From positions 248,001-312,000 of the forward strand of contig DATMAT010000023.1 in NCBI GenBank assembly GCA_035559815.1: DNA of 64,000 nucleotides. Reading direction: 5' to 3'. Below are positions 33,190 to 42,004 of this stretch, in pieces. Within the stretch, counting starts at the first letter, position 1; each line of letters starts with the position of its first letter. The notes under the pieces are model-generated. The model ran no database searches, had not been told where the DNA came from, and saw only the letters and a program-made list of their open reading frames with translations. A program made the translations under genes and the position numbers. The stretch comes from Thermodesulfobacteriota bacterium (GTDB lineage: Bacteria; Desulfobacterota_D; UBA1144; Nemesobacterales; CSP1-2).

Positions 33190-33264
33190 GGGCGGTTAAC
33201 TCAGCGGAAGAGTGCCATCCTCACACGGTGGAAGTCACTGGTTCAAATCCAGTACCGCCCACCA
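33190..33264 (+). tRNA. tRNA-Val (CAC)
   Basis: A complete cloverleaf: acceptor GGGCGGT/ACCGCCC, D-stem ACTC/GAGT, anticodon stem CCATC/GGTGG with loop CTCACAC (anticodon CAC), T-arm ACTGG-TTCAAAT-CCAGT, then A and an encoded CCA end. Confidence 0.95.
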
Positions 33265-33582
33265 TTTTAGGTAAATGCTGATTGGTTTAATCAGACCTAG
33301 AAATCCGGCTAATCGCTGGTATCGAGCTGTCGAGCGATTTGGTGGAAAATACCGTTTCACAGCGTGGAAAGCATAGTTCTATATGGGCCTTATTTGCCGA
33401 TAACTGGTTACTTACTACTAATTAATTTGTCATTGCTCCAACAGTAGGGGGAACGCATATCCATCGACGTGCGGGGACAGGTATGCGTTCCTTACACTAA
33501 TATAGGGTTGATATATCCACATCACAGAAATAGTTATTTTTTGAACTGCCTCGAATAGAATTTTCGATAAAGCGATTGAAAA
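33265..33582. other. Intergenic region with a GGAACGCAT...ATGCGTTCC hairpin
   Basis: 33449-33494 holds GGGGGAACGCATATCC and GGTATGCGTTCCTTACACTA, the third member of that palindrome family. Nothing else is recognised. Confidence 0.5.
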
Positions 33583-35235
33583 TTACCGAGCGGTGATTAT
33601 CCTCTTGTCGACCAAGGAAAGAAAGGCCTCAACCACCTGAGGGTCGTATTTTATTCCTCTTCCCCTGATCAGTTCGGAAATGGATTCCTCGGTTCTAAGG
33701 GCAGAACGGTATGGGCGGTGGCTGTGCATCGCATAAAAGGCGTCGGCTACGGCAATTATCCTAGCCTCCAGGGGTATGTATTCGCCGGCCAGGCCAAAGG
33801 GATAACCCTGTCCGTTGACCCACTCGTGGTGGTAGAGCACTATGGACAGAACTTCACGTAAAACGGCGAATTGCTGAATCATCCGTCCACCGATGATAGT
33901 ATGATGCTTGACCAACTCGTACTCATCGGGAGTGAGGCGGGAGCTTTTGAGCACGATCTTTCTGGGAACCGCTATCATGCCGATATCGTAGAGTATCGCA
34001 CCAAGCCTAAGGTTTTGGAGACGGCTCTCTGGCAGGTTCAGTTCTCTACCTAGACTAAGTGCATAGTTAGAAACGCCGGCCGGCTTTTGGTAAAGCAACT
34101 GGTCGTCTTTACTCAAGGACGAGTAGAAAGAGGCCAGTTGCTCTGTGGCAAATTCCTTTAACCGAATATTTATATCTTGGGCAAGACGTTTGATCTCTTC
34201 GTCAAAGGGCAATTGGTCAGCTTCAGTTTGGGTGTTTTCATCCTGATGAAAGAATATCTGGTTCTTCCCTCTCTCCTTTGCCAGGTATAGCGCCCTGTCC
34301 GCTTGCCTTAAAACCTCATCTGCTCCCGGGGTTTTGTAGGGGTTAATCTCTACAATGCCTCCGCTCAGAGTGACCCGGACATTTCTTGTAATTGAGATTT
34401 CCCGGATGATCCGTTTTAGGGCTGTATAAGCCTCTTTCTTGTCAGTTTTCATGATCGCAGCAAACTCGTCTCCCCCCAGCCGGAAGACCTTATCCTCTTC
34501 CCTCAGCAGCTTTTTGAACTGCGCCGATACCTGTTTCAGAATCATGTCTCCAAAGGAATGACCATAGGAATCGTTTATCTGCTTGAATCCGTCTACGTCA
34601 AATATGGCCAGGCTCAGGGCGTTGCCATTTCTTCGCGCCTCGGCTATATCCTGGGGGAACAACCGGTAAAAAGCATGACGGTTGAATACTCCGGTGAGAG
34701 AATCGACAAAAGCCAGTTTTTCGATATTTCTCCTTTCTTCGAATTCCCTTATTTCCCGCTCCCATAGGGCTGAAAGGAAATCGGCTATTAAATTGATATA
34801 AGGGATATCGTTTTCCTCCGTATTCACCGGCCCACTCGTGGAGAAATTAATAAGTGCTCTTATTTTGCCCTGAGCAAATATCGGTATGGTCAACGAGAAT
34901 TTAGGCTCGTTGGGCCCCTCGCTACCGATAAACTCTTCTTTGGGATGAATGGCCAGTTGGTATTCGAACGGCTTTATATCGACCGAATTATTGAGAGCAA
35001 ATTCTCTAATGCTTTCCTGGATACGGGATAGATAGTTTTCTTTAACCTTCCTATGGGCATATATGAAACATTTCCGGGTATCTAATTCTATCGAGACGAA
35101 GAGGGATAGGTTTGAGATTAAACGTCTGGAGTTTGCTCCCAGATAGGATACAGTATCCATGAAACTATTTTTCAGTGAATAATCGAACAAATCGCTCAGA
35201 AAAAGAAGTTTCTTACTCTCCTTTTGCTTGTCCAT
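33583..35235 (-). CDS. GGDEF diguanylate cyclase with a degenerate HD-GYP domain
   Basis: 550 residues. An N-terminal GAF-like region (about 1-165) is followed by a GGDEF domain with LGGDEF intact (about 259-264) and an inhibitory RxxD site (REED) five residues before it, so cyclase activity with product inhibition is likely. The C-terminal HD-GYP domain (about 385-550) keeps HHTIIGG, HHEWVNGQGYP and VADAF. Its first dyad, however, reads LYDIGM instead of L-H-D-I-G-K, losing a metal His and a Lys. c-di-GMP hydrolysis may therefore be impaired and the domain may be a sensor or scaffold. No transmembrane segment is seen. Confidence 0.88.
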   Translation of the reverse strand: MDKQKESKKLLFLSDLFDYSLKNSFMDTVSYLGANSRRLISNLSLFVSIELDTRKCFIYAHRKVKENYLSRIQESIREFALNNSVDIKPFEYQLAIHPKEEFIGSEGPNEPKFSLTIPIFAQGKIRALINFSTSGPVNTEENDIPYINLIADFLSALWEREIREFEERRNIEKLAFVDSLTGVFNRHAFYRLFPQDIAEARRNGNALSLAIFDVDGFKQINDSYGHSFGDMILKQVSAQFKKLLREEDKVFRLGGDEFAAIMKTDKKEAYTALKRIIREISITRNVRVTLSGGIVEINPYKTPGADEVLRQADRALYLAKERGKNQIFFHQDENTQTEADQLPFDEEIKRLAQDINIRLKEFATEQLASFYSSLSKDDQLLYQKPAGVSNYALSLGRELNLPESRLQNLRLGAILYDIGMIAVPRKIVLKSSRLTPDEYELVKHHTIIGGRMIQQFAVLREVLSIVLYHHEWVNGQGYPFGLAGEYIPLEARIIAVADAFYAMHSHRPYRSALRTEESISELIRGRGIKYDPQVVEAFLSLVDKRIITAR

Positions 35236-35264
35236 TTAGCCGCTCTATACAGATGCGAACCCTC

Positions 35265-36863
35265 TTACCTTATCGCCGATGCGTCTATGACCTTTATATC
35301 GATCTCGTCGGGAATCGTGTTTAAATACCCGATTTTTACCCTTCTAAGCACCTTTTCGCTATAAGGCGGCAGCACTTCGTTAACCGTTACCCTGTTTGAG
35401 CCCATCGGTCTTCTCGGAGACTCGGCAAAAAACTCTACGCTAAGAAGTATGTTGGTGTAGGTTATTCCGCTTCTATTCTCCAGTACGATTTCATCGAGCA
35501 CGCCTACAGTCCCGGGAACCCCTCCTCCGGCCCAGGTATAAGCCTTGACCAATATATCATCCCTGGGAATGGCCACTTCCTCTTCTTCCTCCTCTTCCGG
35601 AACCTCTCTAACCGTGGCTGCTTCTCCCGGGGTTACAGCTACCTCACCCTCTTCTTCGAGTTCCTCCTCTCTGGCAGAAGGCCTATCCTCCTCGACATAT
35701 TCTTCGGAATCGCCCTTGAATATTCCTACAATTCTTTTTCCCAACTTCGATACGCTACCCATAATTCCGCCATTCTCTTCCACCTCGGCTTCTTCCTCTG
35801 TGGCGGTAACGGTTTCAATCTCTTCTTCCGAAGCCCCTTCCGTTTTTGTAGGACTCTCCGCTTTACTTTCCCTTACTTCACTCGCCTCGGGGATAGAAGG
35901 TTCTTCGGTCTTTTGAGCAAGCTTTTGCCGATATCTCTCTGAGAGGCTCAAAGAGGACTTTTCAGAGGAGGTTTCTCCAGATGCCGGAGCCTCAGCCTCG
36001 CTTTTTTCCTTTGTAGTTTTCTTGGCTACCTTTTTGTAGCGTTTTTTAACGGGCTTACCCTCCTTTTCGGCCAGACGGTAGTTCAGTTCTTTAGTGGATA
36101 TGGCAACGGCGTCAGAGACGCTTATATGGCTGTTCTTGGTGTCCGGGTGCTTGAACCCTACGTTTATGTTATTGAAGGTTTTAGTGCTGCCTGCGGGAAG
36201 CACATCGTGGATTACTATCCTGCTGGTATAACCCTCATAACCCACCTTGCTGGAGCCGCCTACTCCCAGGTTATCTACCTTTATCTTTATGTCTTTATAG
36301 TGTTGTCCGCTTTTGTTCTCCAGGGTGATTTCCTTGAGTATAGCTTCCGTACCATATTGACCACCTGTCCATTGCCAGTCCTTGACCAAAATTAAGTCTT
36401 TTGGCGAACCGGGTGGGCCTTGTTCAATCGTTTCGGCGCTAACTATTCTTAGCACCGTTTTCTCTAGCGGCGAGTGCATGATGCCAAAATTAACCCGGTG
36501 GAATGTGTTTTCACTTCCGGCTGGTAGCGTCTCGTGAATCGTCGACCTCAAGGATCCTAGGGGTATATCGTTTGTGGTGAAAAGCTCTACCTCGACCTGT
36601 AGGTTTTTGTAGTCCTTCTTGCCTTTGTTCTCCAGGGTTATGTCTTTCAGTATCGCTGCCTGGCCCATGCCACCCGATAGCCACTTATAATCCTTGACTA
36701 CAACTACGTCCTCGGGAGACTCTACTTTTTTGCTGGCGGCGTTCACACTTAAGGTCAAATTAGCCGATAGAAAAAGGTAGACAAATAAAAAAAGAGCAGG
36801 GTTTACGGCGAGGGATAGGAACAAATTTAGCCTGTTAATACTCAATACTTTATCATGCTGCAT
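35265..36863 (-). CDS. Secreted/membrane protein with three related beta domains
   Basis: 532 residues. A hydrophobic N-terminal segment (about 13-43) is a signal or anchor. Three copies of an ~90-residue domain follow, at about 52-145, 155-250 and 440-530. Each begins V-K-x-Y/W-x-W-x-G-G, continues A-I-L-K-(D/E)-I-T-L-E-N, then Y-K-(N/D)-(L/I), and ends with V-L-P-A-G-S-x-x-T-F. They resemble Ig-like FxLYD-type folds. Copies 2 and 3 are separated by ~190 residues of low-complexity charged linker rich in Ser, Lys and runs of Glu (a VPEEEEEEEVAIP stretch near 430). Function is unknown. Confidence 0.65.
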   Translation of the reverse strand: MQHDKVLSINRLNLFLSLAVNPALFLFVYLFLSANLTLSVNAASKKVESPEDVVVVKDYKWLSGGMGQAAILKDITLENKGKKDYKNLQVEVELFTTNDIPLGSLRSTIHETLPAGSENTFHRVNFGIMHSPLEKTVLRIVSAETIEQGPPGSPKDLILVKDWQWTGGQYGTEAILKEITLENKSGQHYKDIKIKVDNLGVGGSSKVGYEGYTSRIVIHDVLPAGSTKTFNNINVGFKHPDTKNSHISVSDAVAISTKELNYRLAEKEGKPVKKRYKKVAKKTTKEKSEAEAPASGETSSEKSSLSLSERYRQKLAQKTEEPSIPEASEVRESKAESPTKTEGASEEEIETVTATEEEAEVEENGGIMGSVSKLGKRIVGIFKGDSEEYVEEDRPSAREEELEEEGEVAVTPGEAATVREVPEEEEEEEVAIPRDDILVKAYTWAGGGVPGTVGVLDEIVLENRSGITYTNILLSVEFFAESPRRPMGSNRVTVNEVLPPYSEKVLRRVKIGYLNTIPDEIDIKVIDASAIR

Positions 36864-37037
36864 ACCAAATCTCCCGTCTGGATTTGAATTAGATTATACA
36901 TTATAAGATTTAAAATAGTAGCGTCCGATATCTTCCTGAATCTAGTACACCGGCACAAGAAATGGGCAAAACCCCTTGATTAATGATAGGGAAAAATGTT
37001 ATAAGATAAACATAAGCTCAAATTAAGGAGGGATATT

Positions 37038-37397
37038 ATGGGCACATACATTCTAATAAGCAAGCTTACACCAGATGGGAGAAAAACCATAAAGGAAAGA
37101 CCGGGAAGAATAAAGGAAGTGGATATGGAGCTAGAAAAAATGGGGGTGAAAGTTTTGGAACAATATGCCACGCTTGGTCCGTACGATTTCGTGAACATAG
37201 TCGAGGCCCCTGATAACGAAACTATCGGGAAGGTTTCGGTGGACCTTTGCTCTAGGGGGACTGTAGAGATAATGACCCTTGCTGCGATTTCCGTGGACAG
37301 GTTCATCTCTGCCCTTAAGTCCGCAAAAAAAAGCAAGCCTAGGAGTAAACCAAAAAAAGCCAAAGCGGCTAAGCCGAAGTCAAAGAAGAAAAGATAA
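37038..37397 (+). CDS. GYD-domain protein with a basic tail
   Basis: 119 residues. The first ~90 match the GYD family (TYILISKLTPDGRKTIKERP, LEQYATLGPYDFVNIVEAPD, with GPYDFV at the G-Y-D position). The last ~25 residues are almost only Lys, Arg, Ala and Pro, as in nucleic-acid-binding tails. The GYD domain is small and uncharacterised. AAGGAGGGATATT precedes the ATG. It is a single gene. Confidence 0.8.
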   Translation: MGTYILISKLTPDGRKTIKERPGRIKEVDMELEKMGVKVLEQYATLGPYDFVNIVEAPDNETIGKVSVDLCSRGTVEIMTLAAISVDRFISALKSAKKSKPRSKPKKAKAAKPKSKKKR

Positions 37398-37630
37398 CCC
37401 AAACAACCTATCTATTTTGCTCTGCTAATCGTCTCGGTTTTACTCTTGGAATCTAGGCATATGGTTTGATGTTATTCTCGAGTATGACGCTTTTTCGAGG
37501 AGGAAGCTAGTTGTATAAATCACCTGGGGATAGTATTATCCGAAATCAAGATTTAAGCGTTTTTATCTGGTTGCTCTCTTATTATATCCATTCTTAACGG
37601 GTTTGAGATAGGTTTGACATTATCTTTTCT

Positions 37631-37659
37631 TTGACTGTCTTAGTCCTTTTATGTAAACT
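37631..37659 (+). promoter_or_regulatory. Candidate promoter for the mutL operon
   Basis: TTGACT (37631-37636), 17 bp, TAAACT (37654-37659). The same TAAACT -10 with 17-bp spacing serves the tRNA at 42578. The transcript would start only a few bases before the mutL ATG at 37673, so the 5' UTR would be very short. Confidence 0.35.
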
Positions 37660-37672
37660 GGCTGGTTATTAG

Positions 37673-39481
37673 ATGGGTAAAATCAGACTTCTTCCTGACG
37701 AGCTGGTGTCCAAAATTGCGGCTGGGGAAATTGTGGAGAGGCCGGCATCTGTGGTAAAAGAGCTCATCGAGAACTCCCTCGATGCCGGAAGCACGCTGAT
37801 AAGGCTAGATGTAAGAGCGGGTGGTAAAAGATTAATAAGCGTTTCCGACAACGGCGAGGGGATGACCAGAGACGATGCTCTTCTTTCCCTCGAGCGTCAT
37901 GCCACTAGTAAAATAAGAGAAATAAAGGACCTTTTTTCTATAAAAACTCTAGGGTTTCGCGGGGAGGCCCTACCCAGCATTGCCGGCGTATCCAGGTTTA
38001 GGCTTACCTCAAGAACCAGGGGGGAAATAGTCGGTGTCCGGATTTCGGTTAACGGCGGAACCTTAAAGTCAGTCGAGGAAATAGGCTGTCCGGAGGGAAC
38101 AACTGTTGAAGTTGCCAATCTCTTCTACAATACGCCGGCCAGGCTAAAATTCATGAAATCCGACGAGACCGAGCTTTCCAACATTCTTGACATCGTACAA
38201 AGAGAGGCTTTATCCCACACCGATGTAGGGTTTGAATGTCTTCACGAGGGAAGGATGCTGATTCAGCTCCCTGCGAGAAAAACGGTGAGAGAGAGGTTAT
38301 CAGAAATCTTTCCGGATACAGAGCTTTTCGAGGTGAGGGCAGAATCCGATGGAATTAGGGTTTTCGGGTATATGGGCGGTCCCCAAGATGCCCGGTCTAC
38401 GGCGCAGAGGTTATATACCTACGTGAACGGCCGGGCGGTCAGAGACAGGTTCCTCTCTCGTATGATGATCGACTCTTACGGAAGGTTGATAGACAAGGGA
38501 AAATTTCCTCAAGGGGTTCTCTTTGTGGAGGCGCCGGCAGATGAAATAGATATAAACGTTCATCCCACGAAAAACGAGGTCAGGTTTAGAAGGAGCAGAA
38601 TGGTGGGGGATTTAATTAAATCTTCGGTCATGTCCATGCTTCGAGACGCACCTTGGATAAAGGGTTATCATCAAAGGGTCGAGAACGCCGTAAGGAGTTT
38701 TTACGAGGGTAGGGATAGCCTTGATTACACCTCCACCAAATTGACTATGGGCGCTTCCCCGCATGAGAGTAGAAGCAGCATTGTCGAGAGCAAGGACAGT
38801 CTGAAATTGCACTCGAACGAGAGGCTTAACCTCTCTGATGAAGGACCTGCAGATTCTATGGAGCCCGAAGCCCAGGCTCTTTTCGGCAAAAGAGGCTTTT
38901 TCTCCAGCCTGGAAATACTAGGACAGCTTGGACGGCTTTATATAGTTTGCGCGTCAAAAGAGGGGATGATTCTAATCGACCAGCACGCCGCCCATGAGAG
39001 GGTCAATTATGAGAGGTTGAAAAATGCATATTTGAAGAGGAAGGGGCTCGAAAATCAGGAACTCTTGATACCGCTGACCATTGACCTTTCTCCCCAGGAA
39101 GAAATGGTATTGTCAAAACATAAGGAAGATCTGGAGTCTCTGGGGATAAAACTGGAGGAATTTGGGAACGGCTCTTTTGTGGTAAGGTCAATCCCTTCGA
39201 TACTTAAAAATGCCGATGTGGAAGGGATCATGAAGGATGTGATCGGGGAACTTTCCTTGCTGGAGGAGGAGAGGAGCCTGGATAATAAGGTGGATCATTT
39301 AATATCGACTATGGCCTGCCACTCTTCTGTCCGGGCCAATGACTGGCTTAATCGGGAAAAGATGATAGCCCTTTTAGAGGACCTAGACCGCGCCGAATTT
39401 CCGCATTCTTGTCCCCACGGCAGACCGGTGGCCAGGGAGATTACCTTTGAAGAGCTTGAGAAGATGTTCAAGAGATCATGA
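37673..39481 (+). CDS. mutL: DNA mismatch repair protein MutL
   Basis: 602 residues. The GHKL ATPase has IAAGEIVERPASVVKELIEN (about 14-33), DNGEGM, ATSKI and GFRGEAL. The C-terminal domain has the endonuclease motif DQHA-x2-E-x4-E (DQHAAHERVNYE, about 434-445), plus ACHSSVRAND and CPHGRPV metal-site motifs, so it should nick DNA as in MutH-less bacteria. mutS is not in the window. gmhA overlaps its stop by 4 bp, making it first in a cluster running to efp. Confidence 0.96.
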   Translation: MGKIRLLPDELVSKIAAGEIVERPASVVKELIENSLDAGSTLIRLDVRAGGKRLISVSDNGEGMTRDDALLSLERHATSKIREIKDLFSIKTLGFRGEALPSIAGVSRFRLTSRTRGEIVGVRISVNGGTLKSVEEIGCPEGTTVEVANLFYNTPARLKFMKSDETELSNILDIVQREALSHTDVGFECLHEGRMLIQLPARKTVRERLSEIFPDTELFEVRAESDGIRVFGYMGGPQDARSTAQRLYTYVNGRAVRDRFLSRMMIDSYGRLIDKGKFPQGVLFVEAPADEIDINVHPTKNEVRFRRSRMVGDLIKSSVMSMLRDAPWIKGYHQRVENAVRSFYEGRDSLDYTSTKLTMGASPHESRSSIVESKDSLKLHSNERLNLSDEGPADSMEPEAQALFGKRGFFSSLEILGQLGRLYIVCASKEGMILIDQHAAHERVNYERLKNAYLKRKGLENQELLIPLTIDLSPQEEMVLSKHKEDLESLGIKLEEFGNGSFVVRSIPSILKNADVEGIMKDVIGELSLLEEERSLDNKVDHLISTMACHSSVRANDWLNREKMIALLEDLDRAEFPHSCPHGRPVAREITFEELEKMFKRS

Positions 39482-40098
39482 GTATGAAAGAACAGATAAT
39501 ATCTAAACTGAGGGAGAGCGCCGAGCTTAAGCTTAGGTTCGCAAAGGAGTCCTTGAAGGAGATAGAGGAGGCCACCGAGACTATAAATAAGACGCTGAAA
39601 TCGGGCGGGAAAGTTCTTATATTTGGGAACGGGGGAAGCGCCGCCGATGCCCAACACATAGCGGCGGAATTTGTAAACCGTTACCAGAAGGAGCGTAAGG
39701 CCCTTCCGGCCATTGCCCTCACCACCGATACATCCATTCTCACATCGGTGGGAAATGATATTTCATTCGATAATATCTTCATTAGACAGATCGAGGCTCT
39801 TGGAAAAAGAGGGGACGTGGCCTGGGGAATCTCTACCAGCTCTAAGTCACAAAACATAATAAAGGCGCTTGAATATGCCAAGTCAGAAGGACTAAAAACA
39901 ATAGGTTTTACCGGCGGGGATGCCGGAAAGATAAGTAAGATCGTGGACGTTTGCATAAATATTCCTTCCACGTCGACACCAAGGATACAGGAGCTTCACA
40001 TCACCATTGCTCATATAATATGTGAGCTGGTAGAGGATGCAATTTGTAAGAAAGACGAATTAAAGAAGGAACCCGCCAAGAAAGACCAGTCCAAGTGA
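39478..40098 (+). CDS. gmhA: Phosphoheptose isomerase-like SIS protein
   Basis: 206 residues. FGNGGSAADAQHIAAEFVNR (about 50-69) carries the sedoheptulose-phosphate-binding block of GmhA, followed by ALTTDTSILTSVGNDI and GISTSSKSQNIIKAL. The usual S-T-S-G-N-S has become S-T-S-S-K-S, a change in the phosphate loop that may affect specificity. The family makes ADP-heptose for LPS, consistent with an outer membrane. A Lys-rich C-terminal tail (KKDELKKEPAKKDQSK) is extra. Start overlaps mutL (ATGA). Confidence 0.85.
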   Translation: MSMKEQIISKLRESAELKLRFAKESLKEIEEATETINKTLKSGGKVLIFGNGGSAADAQHIAAEFVNRYQKERKALPAIALTTDTSILTSVGNDISFDNIFIRQIEALGKRGDVAWGISTSSKSQNIIKALEYAKSEGLKTIGFTGGDAGKISKIVDVCINIPSTSTPRIQELHITIAHIICELVEDAICKKDELKKEPAKKDQSK

Positions 40099-40751
40099 TG
40101 AAGTATTATCCCATCAATCTGAACCTCAGGGGAAAAAAGTGTGTAGTTATTGGGGGAGGACGGGTTGCCGAGAGAAGGGTATTAGGACTTCTTGAATGTG
40201 GAGCGGATGTAGCCGTCATAAGCCCGAAGCTTACCCCTAAACTCAGTGAGCTTTCAAAGAAAAATGAGATCCGGTATATAGAAAGGCCCTACCGTCCCCA
40301 GGATTTAAAGGGTGCCCACCTGGTAGTGGCTTCGACGGATAATCAAGGGGTAAATCGCCGGGTTTGCCGAGAAGGGAAAAAGCTGGGCATCTTGGTGAAT
40401 GCGGCAAGCGCGCCCCTATTATCTGATTTCACGGTGCCATCGGTGGTAAGAAGAGGGGATCTTATGATTACCATTTCTACTTCCGGAAATAGCCCCGGGC
40501 TTTCCCGGAGGTTGAGAATGGACTTGGAGAAGATATTTGGCGAGGAATACGAAGCCTTTACCGAGATTTTAGGCCGGGTAAGGAGAAGGTGTTCTAGCCT
40601 CTCCTATGGAGAAAGGGAGCGTATATACCGGGAGGTGGCGATGTCGGATATCCCTCTCCTCTTGAGAGAAAAGCGATTCAAGAGCGCGGAAAAAAAGCTT
40701 AAAAAGATCACTGGATTAGGCTTTGGGGATATCGAATTTTCGCCTGGTTAG
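40098..40751 (+). CDS. Precorrin-2 dehydrogenase / sirohydrochlorin ferrochelatase (Met8-like)
   Basis: 217 residues. VIGGGRVAERRVLGLL is an NAD-binding Rossmann motif, followed by LVVASTDNQGVNRRV and ITISTSGNSPGLSRRLR, which are the CysG N-terminal/Met8 signatures. It oxidises precorrin-2 and may insert iron to make siroheme. The ATG overlaps the gmhA stop. No uroporphyrinogen methyltransferase is next to it. The usual c-type-cytochrome or glutamyl-tRNA reductase neighbours are absent. Confidence 0.9.
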   Translation: MKYYPINLNLRGKKCVVIGGGRVAERRVLGLLECGADVAVISPKLTPKLSELSKKNEIRYIERPYRPQDLKGAHLVVASTDNQGVNRRVCREGKKLGILVNAASAPLLSDFTVPSVVRRGDLMITISTSGNSPGLSRRLRMDLEKIFGEEYEAFTEILGRVRRRCSSLSYGERERIYREVAMSDIPLLLREKRFKSAEKKLKKITGLGFGDIEFSPG

Positions 40752-40805
40752 AGACCGGGCGATAACTTGATTTATCCCCCCTCCTTAGACATAATTTCAA
40801 AATAC

Positions 40806-40985
40806 ATGCGGGTTAAATGTCCGAGATGCGGCACGGTGGTAGAGTGGCAGGGGAACGAATGGAGGCCATTTTGCTCGGAAAGGTGCAAATTGATCGATCT
40901 TGGAGCCTGGGCATCGGAGGAATATAGAATCCCCGAAGAGTCGTCGATGAAAGAGAATATAGAAACTGTGAAGAAGAACGATTAG
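40806..40985 (+). CDS. yacG: YacG-type zinc protein, DNA gyrase inhibitor
   Basis: 59 residues from the ATG at 40806; a TTG at 40767 adds an unsupported leader. [12 protein letters not shown] and [20 protein letters not shown] give the C-x2-C...C-x3-C zinc site and the LxDLxxW motif of YacG. E. coli YacG binds GyrB and inhibits gyrase. It lies mid-operon between the siroheme gene and a ferritin-like gene. Confidence 0.9.
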   Translation: MRVKCPRCGTVVEWQGNEWRPFCSERCKLIDLGAWASEEYRIPEESSMKENIETVKKND

Positions 40986-40990
40986 AGAAG

Positions 40991-41422
40991 ATGAGCACAA
41001 GTCACGTACTCAAGCTGGTGTATATATCAAAAAGGGCTACAATCGGCGTTTACGAGTCTCTCTCGAACCTCTATCTGGTACCAGACAGCTTGATTAAGAT
41101 AGAGGAGTTCATGAGGGAAGAGGGCCGGCACACCATGATGACGGTAAAACGGCTTGATGAGCTAGGAATCGAGACCCCGAAGAGAGGAGGAGAGCTAGCG
41201 GAGAGGTTCGGCGAGACCATCGGCCGAGCGGCTACCGTCCTCGGTTGGAGGGGAACCTGTTTTTTTATGCAGATCGGGGAGGAGGTGGAAAGACTCTTTT
41301 TAAAAGCGGCTTTCACGGTATGCCGGAATAGAAGTGACCGCGAGGTACTCAATCTTATTATATTCGACGAGAAAAAGCACAGCGAATGGTGGAGAAGAAA
41401 ACTATCCGAGAGGAGGCATTAA
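40991..41422 (+). CDS. Predicted ferritin-like di-iron protein, uncharacterised
   Basis: 143 residues, four predicted helices. Helix 1 carries VYESLSNLY (Glu), helix 2 FMREEGRHTMM (E-x-x-H), helix 3 MQIGEEVERLF (Glu) and helix 4 IIFDEKKHSEWW (E-x-x-H). This order, E / ExxH / E / ExxH, is the di-iron site of ferritin-like proteins. No named subfamily comes to mind. It starts 5 bp after yacG and 2 bp before the efp ATG, so it is embedded in the operon. Length is as expected for a minimal four-helix di-iron protein. Confidence 0.55.
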   Translation: MSTSHVLKLVYISKRATIGVYESLSNLYLVPDSLIKIEEFMREEGRHTMMTVKRLDELGIETPKRGGELAERFGETIGRAATVLGWRGTCFFMQIGEEVERLFLKAAFTVCRNRSDREVLNLIIFDEKKHSEWWRRKLSERRH

Positions 41423-41424
41423 CA

Positions 41425-41997
41425 ATGTCAGTCGTGGATACGAGCGGCTTTTACAAGGGGCTAAAGATCGAGCTGGAAGGCGGGATCTGGGAGGTTCTGG
41501 AATATCATCACTCGAAGATCGCCCAACGGAGCCCTGTGGTGAAGACAAAGTTAAGAAACGTCATTACCGGTGCGGTGCAGGAAATGAACTTCCGGTCGGG
41601 AGAGACGTTTCATACCCCGGACATCGAAAGGAGAACCATGCGGTTTCTCTACAAAGATAACATCGGATACCATTTTATGGACTCGGAAACATATGAACAA
41701 TTTGGGTTCAGCCAAGGCCAGGTTGGGGACGTCGCCAGATTCTTAAAAGAGCAGCAAGAGGTGAATATCTTTTTCTACAAGGATGAGCCTATAGGTATCG
41801 ACCTTCCCACCACCGTGGAGCTAATAGTAACCGAGACCGAACCCGGGGTGAAGGGGGACACGGTATCGAATACCACCAAGCCGGCAACTGTTGAGACCGG
41901 GGCGACCCTTTCTGTACCTTTATTCGTGGATATCGGCGATGTAATTAAGGTAGATACCAGAACGGGGACCTATATCGAGAGAATAAAAAAGAAATAG
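41425..41997 (+). CDS. efp: Elongation factor P with Gln at position 34
   Basis: 190 residues from the ATG at 41425, 2 bp after the ferritin-like gene. Three OB/KOW domains of EF-P are present, with DTSGFYKGLKIELEGGIWEV at the start and VDIGDVIKVDTRTGTYIERI at the end. EF-P rescues ribosomes stalled at polyproline. The loop that enters the peptidyl-transferase centre reads K-I-A-Q-R-S-P. In a gapless alignment with K-P-G-K-G-Q-A of E. coli, Gln34 replaces the modified Lys34 (Arg32 in the EarP group). No epmAB or earP gene is in the window. Confidence 0.93.
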   Translation: MSVVDTSGFYKGLKIELEGGIWEVLEYHHSKIAQRSPVVKTKLRNVITGAVQEMNFRSGETFHTPDIERRTMRFLYKDNIGYHFMDSETYEQFGFSQGQVGDVARFLKEQQEVNIFFYKDEPIGIDLPTTVELIVTETEPGVKGDTVSNTTKPATVETGATLSVPLFVDIGDVIKVDTRTGTYIERIKKK

Positions 41998-42004
41998 TAT
42001 TCAT

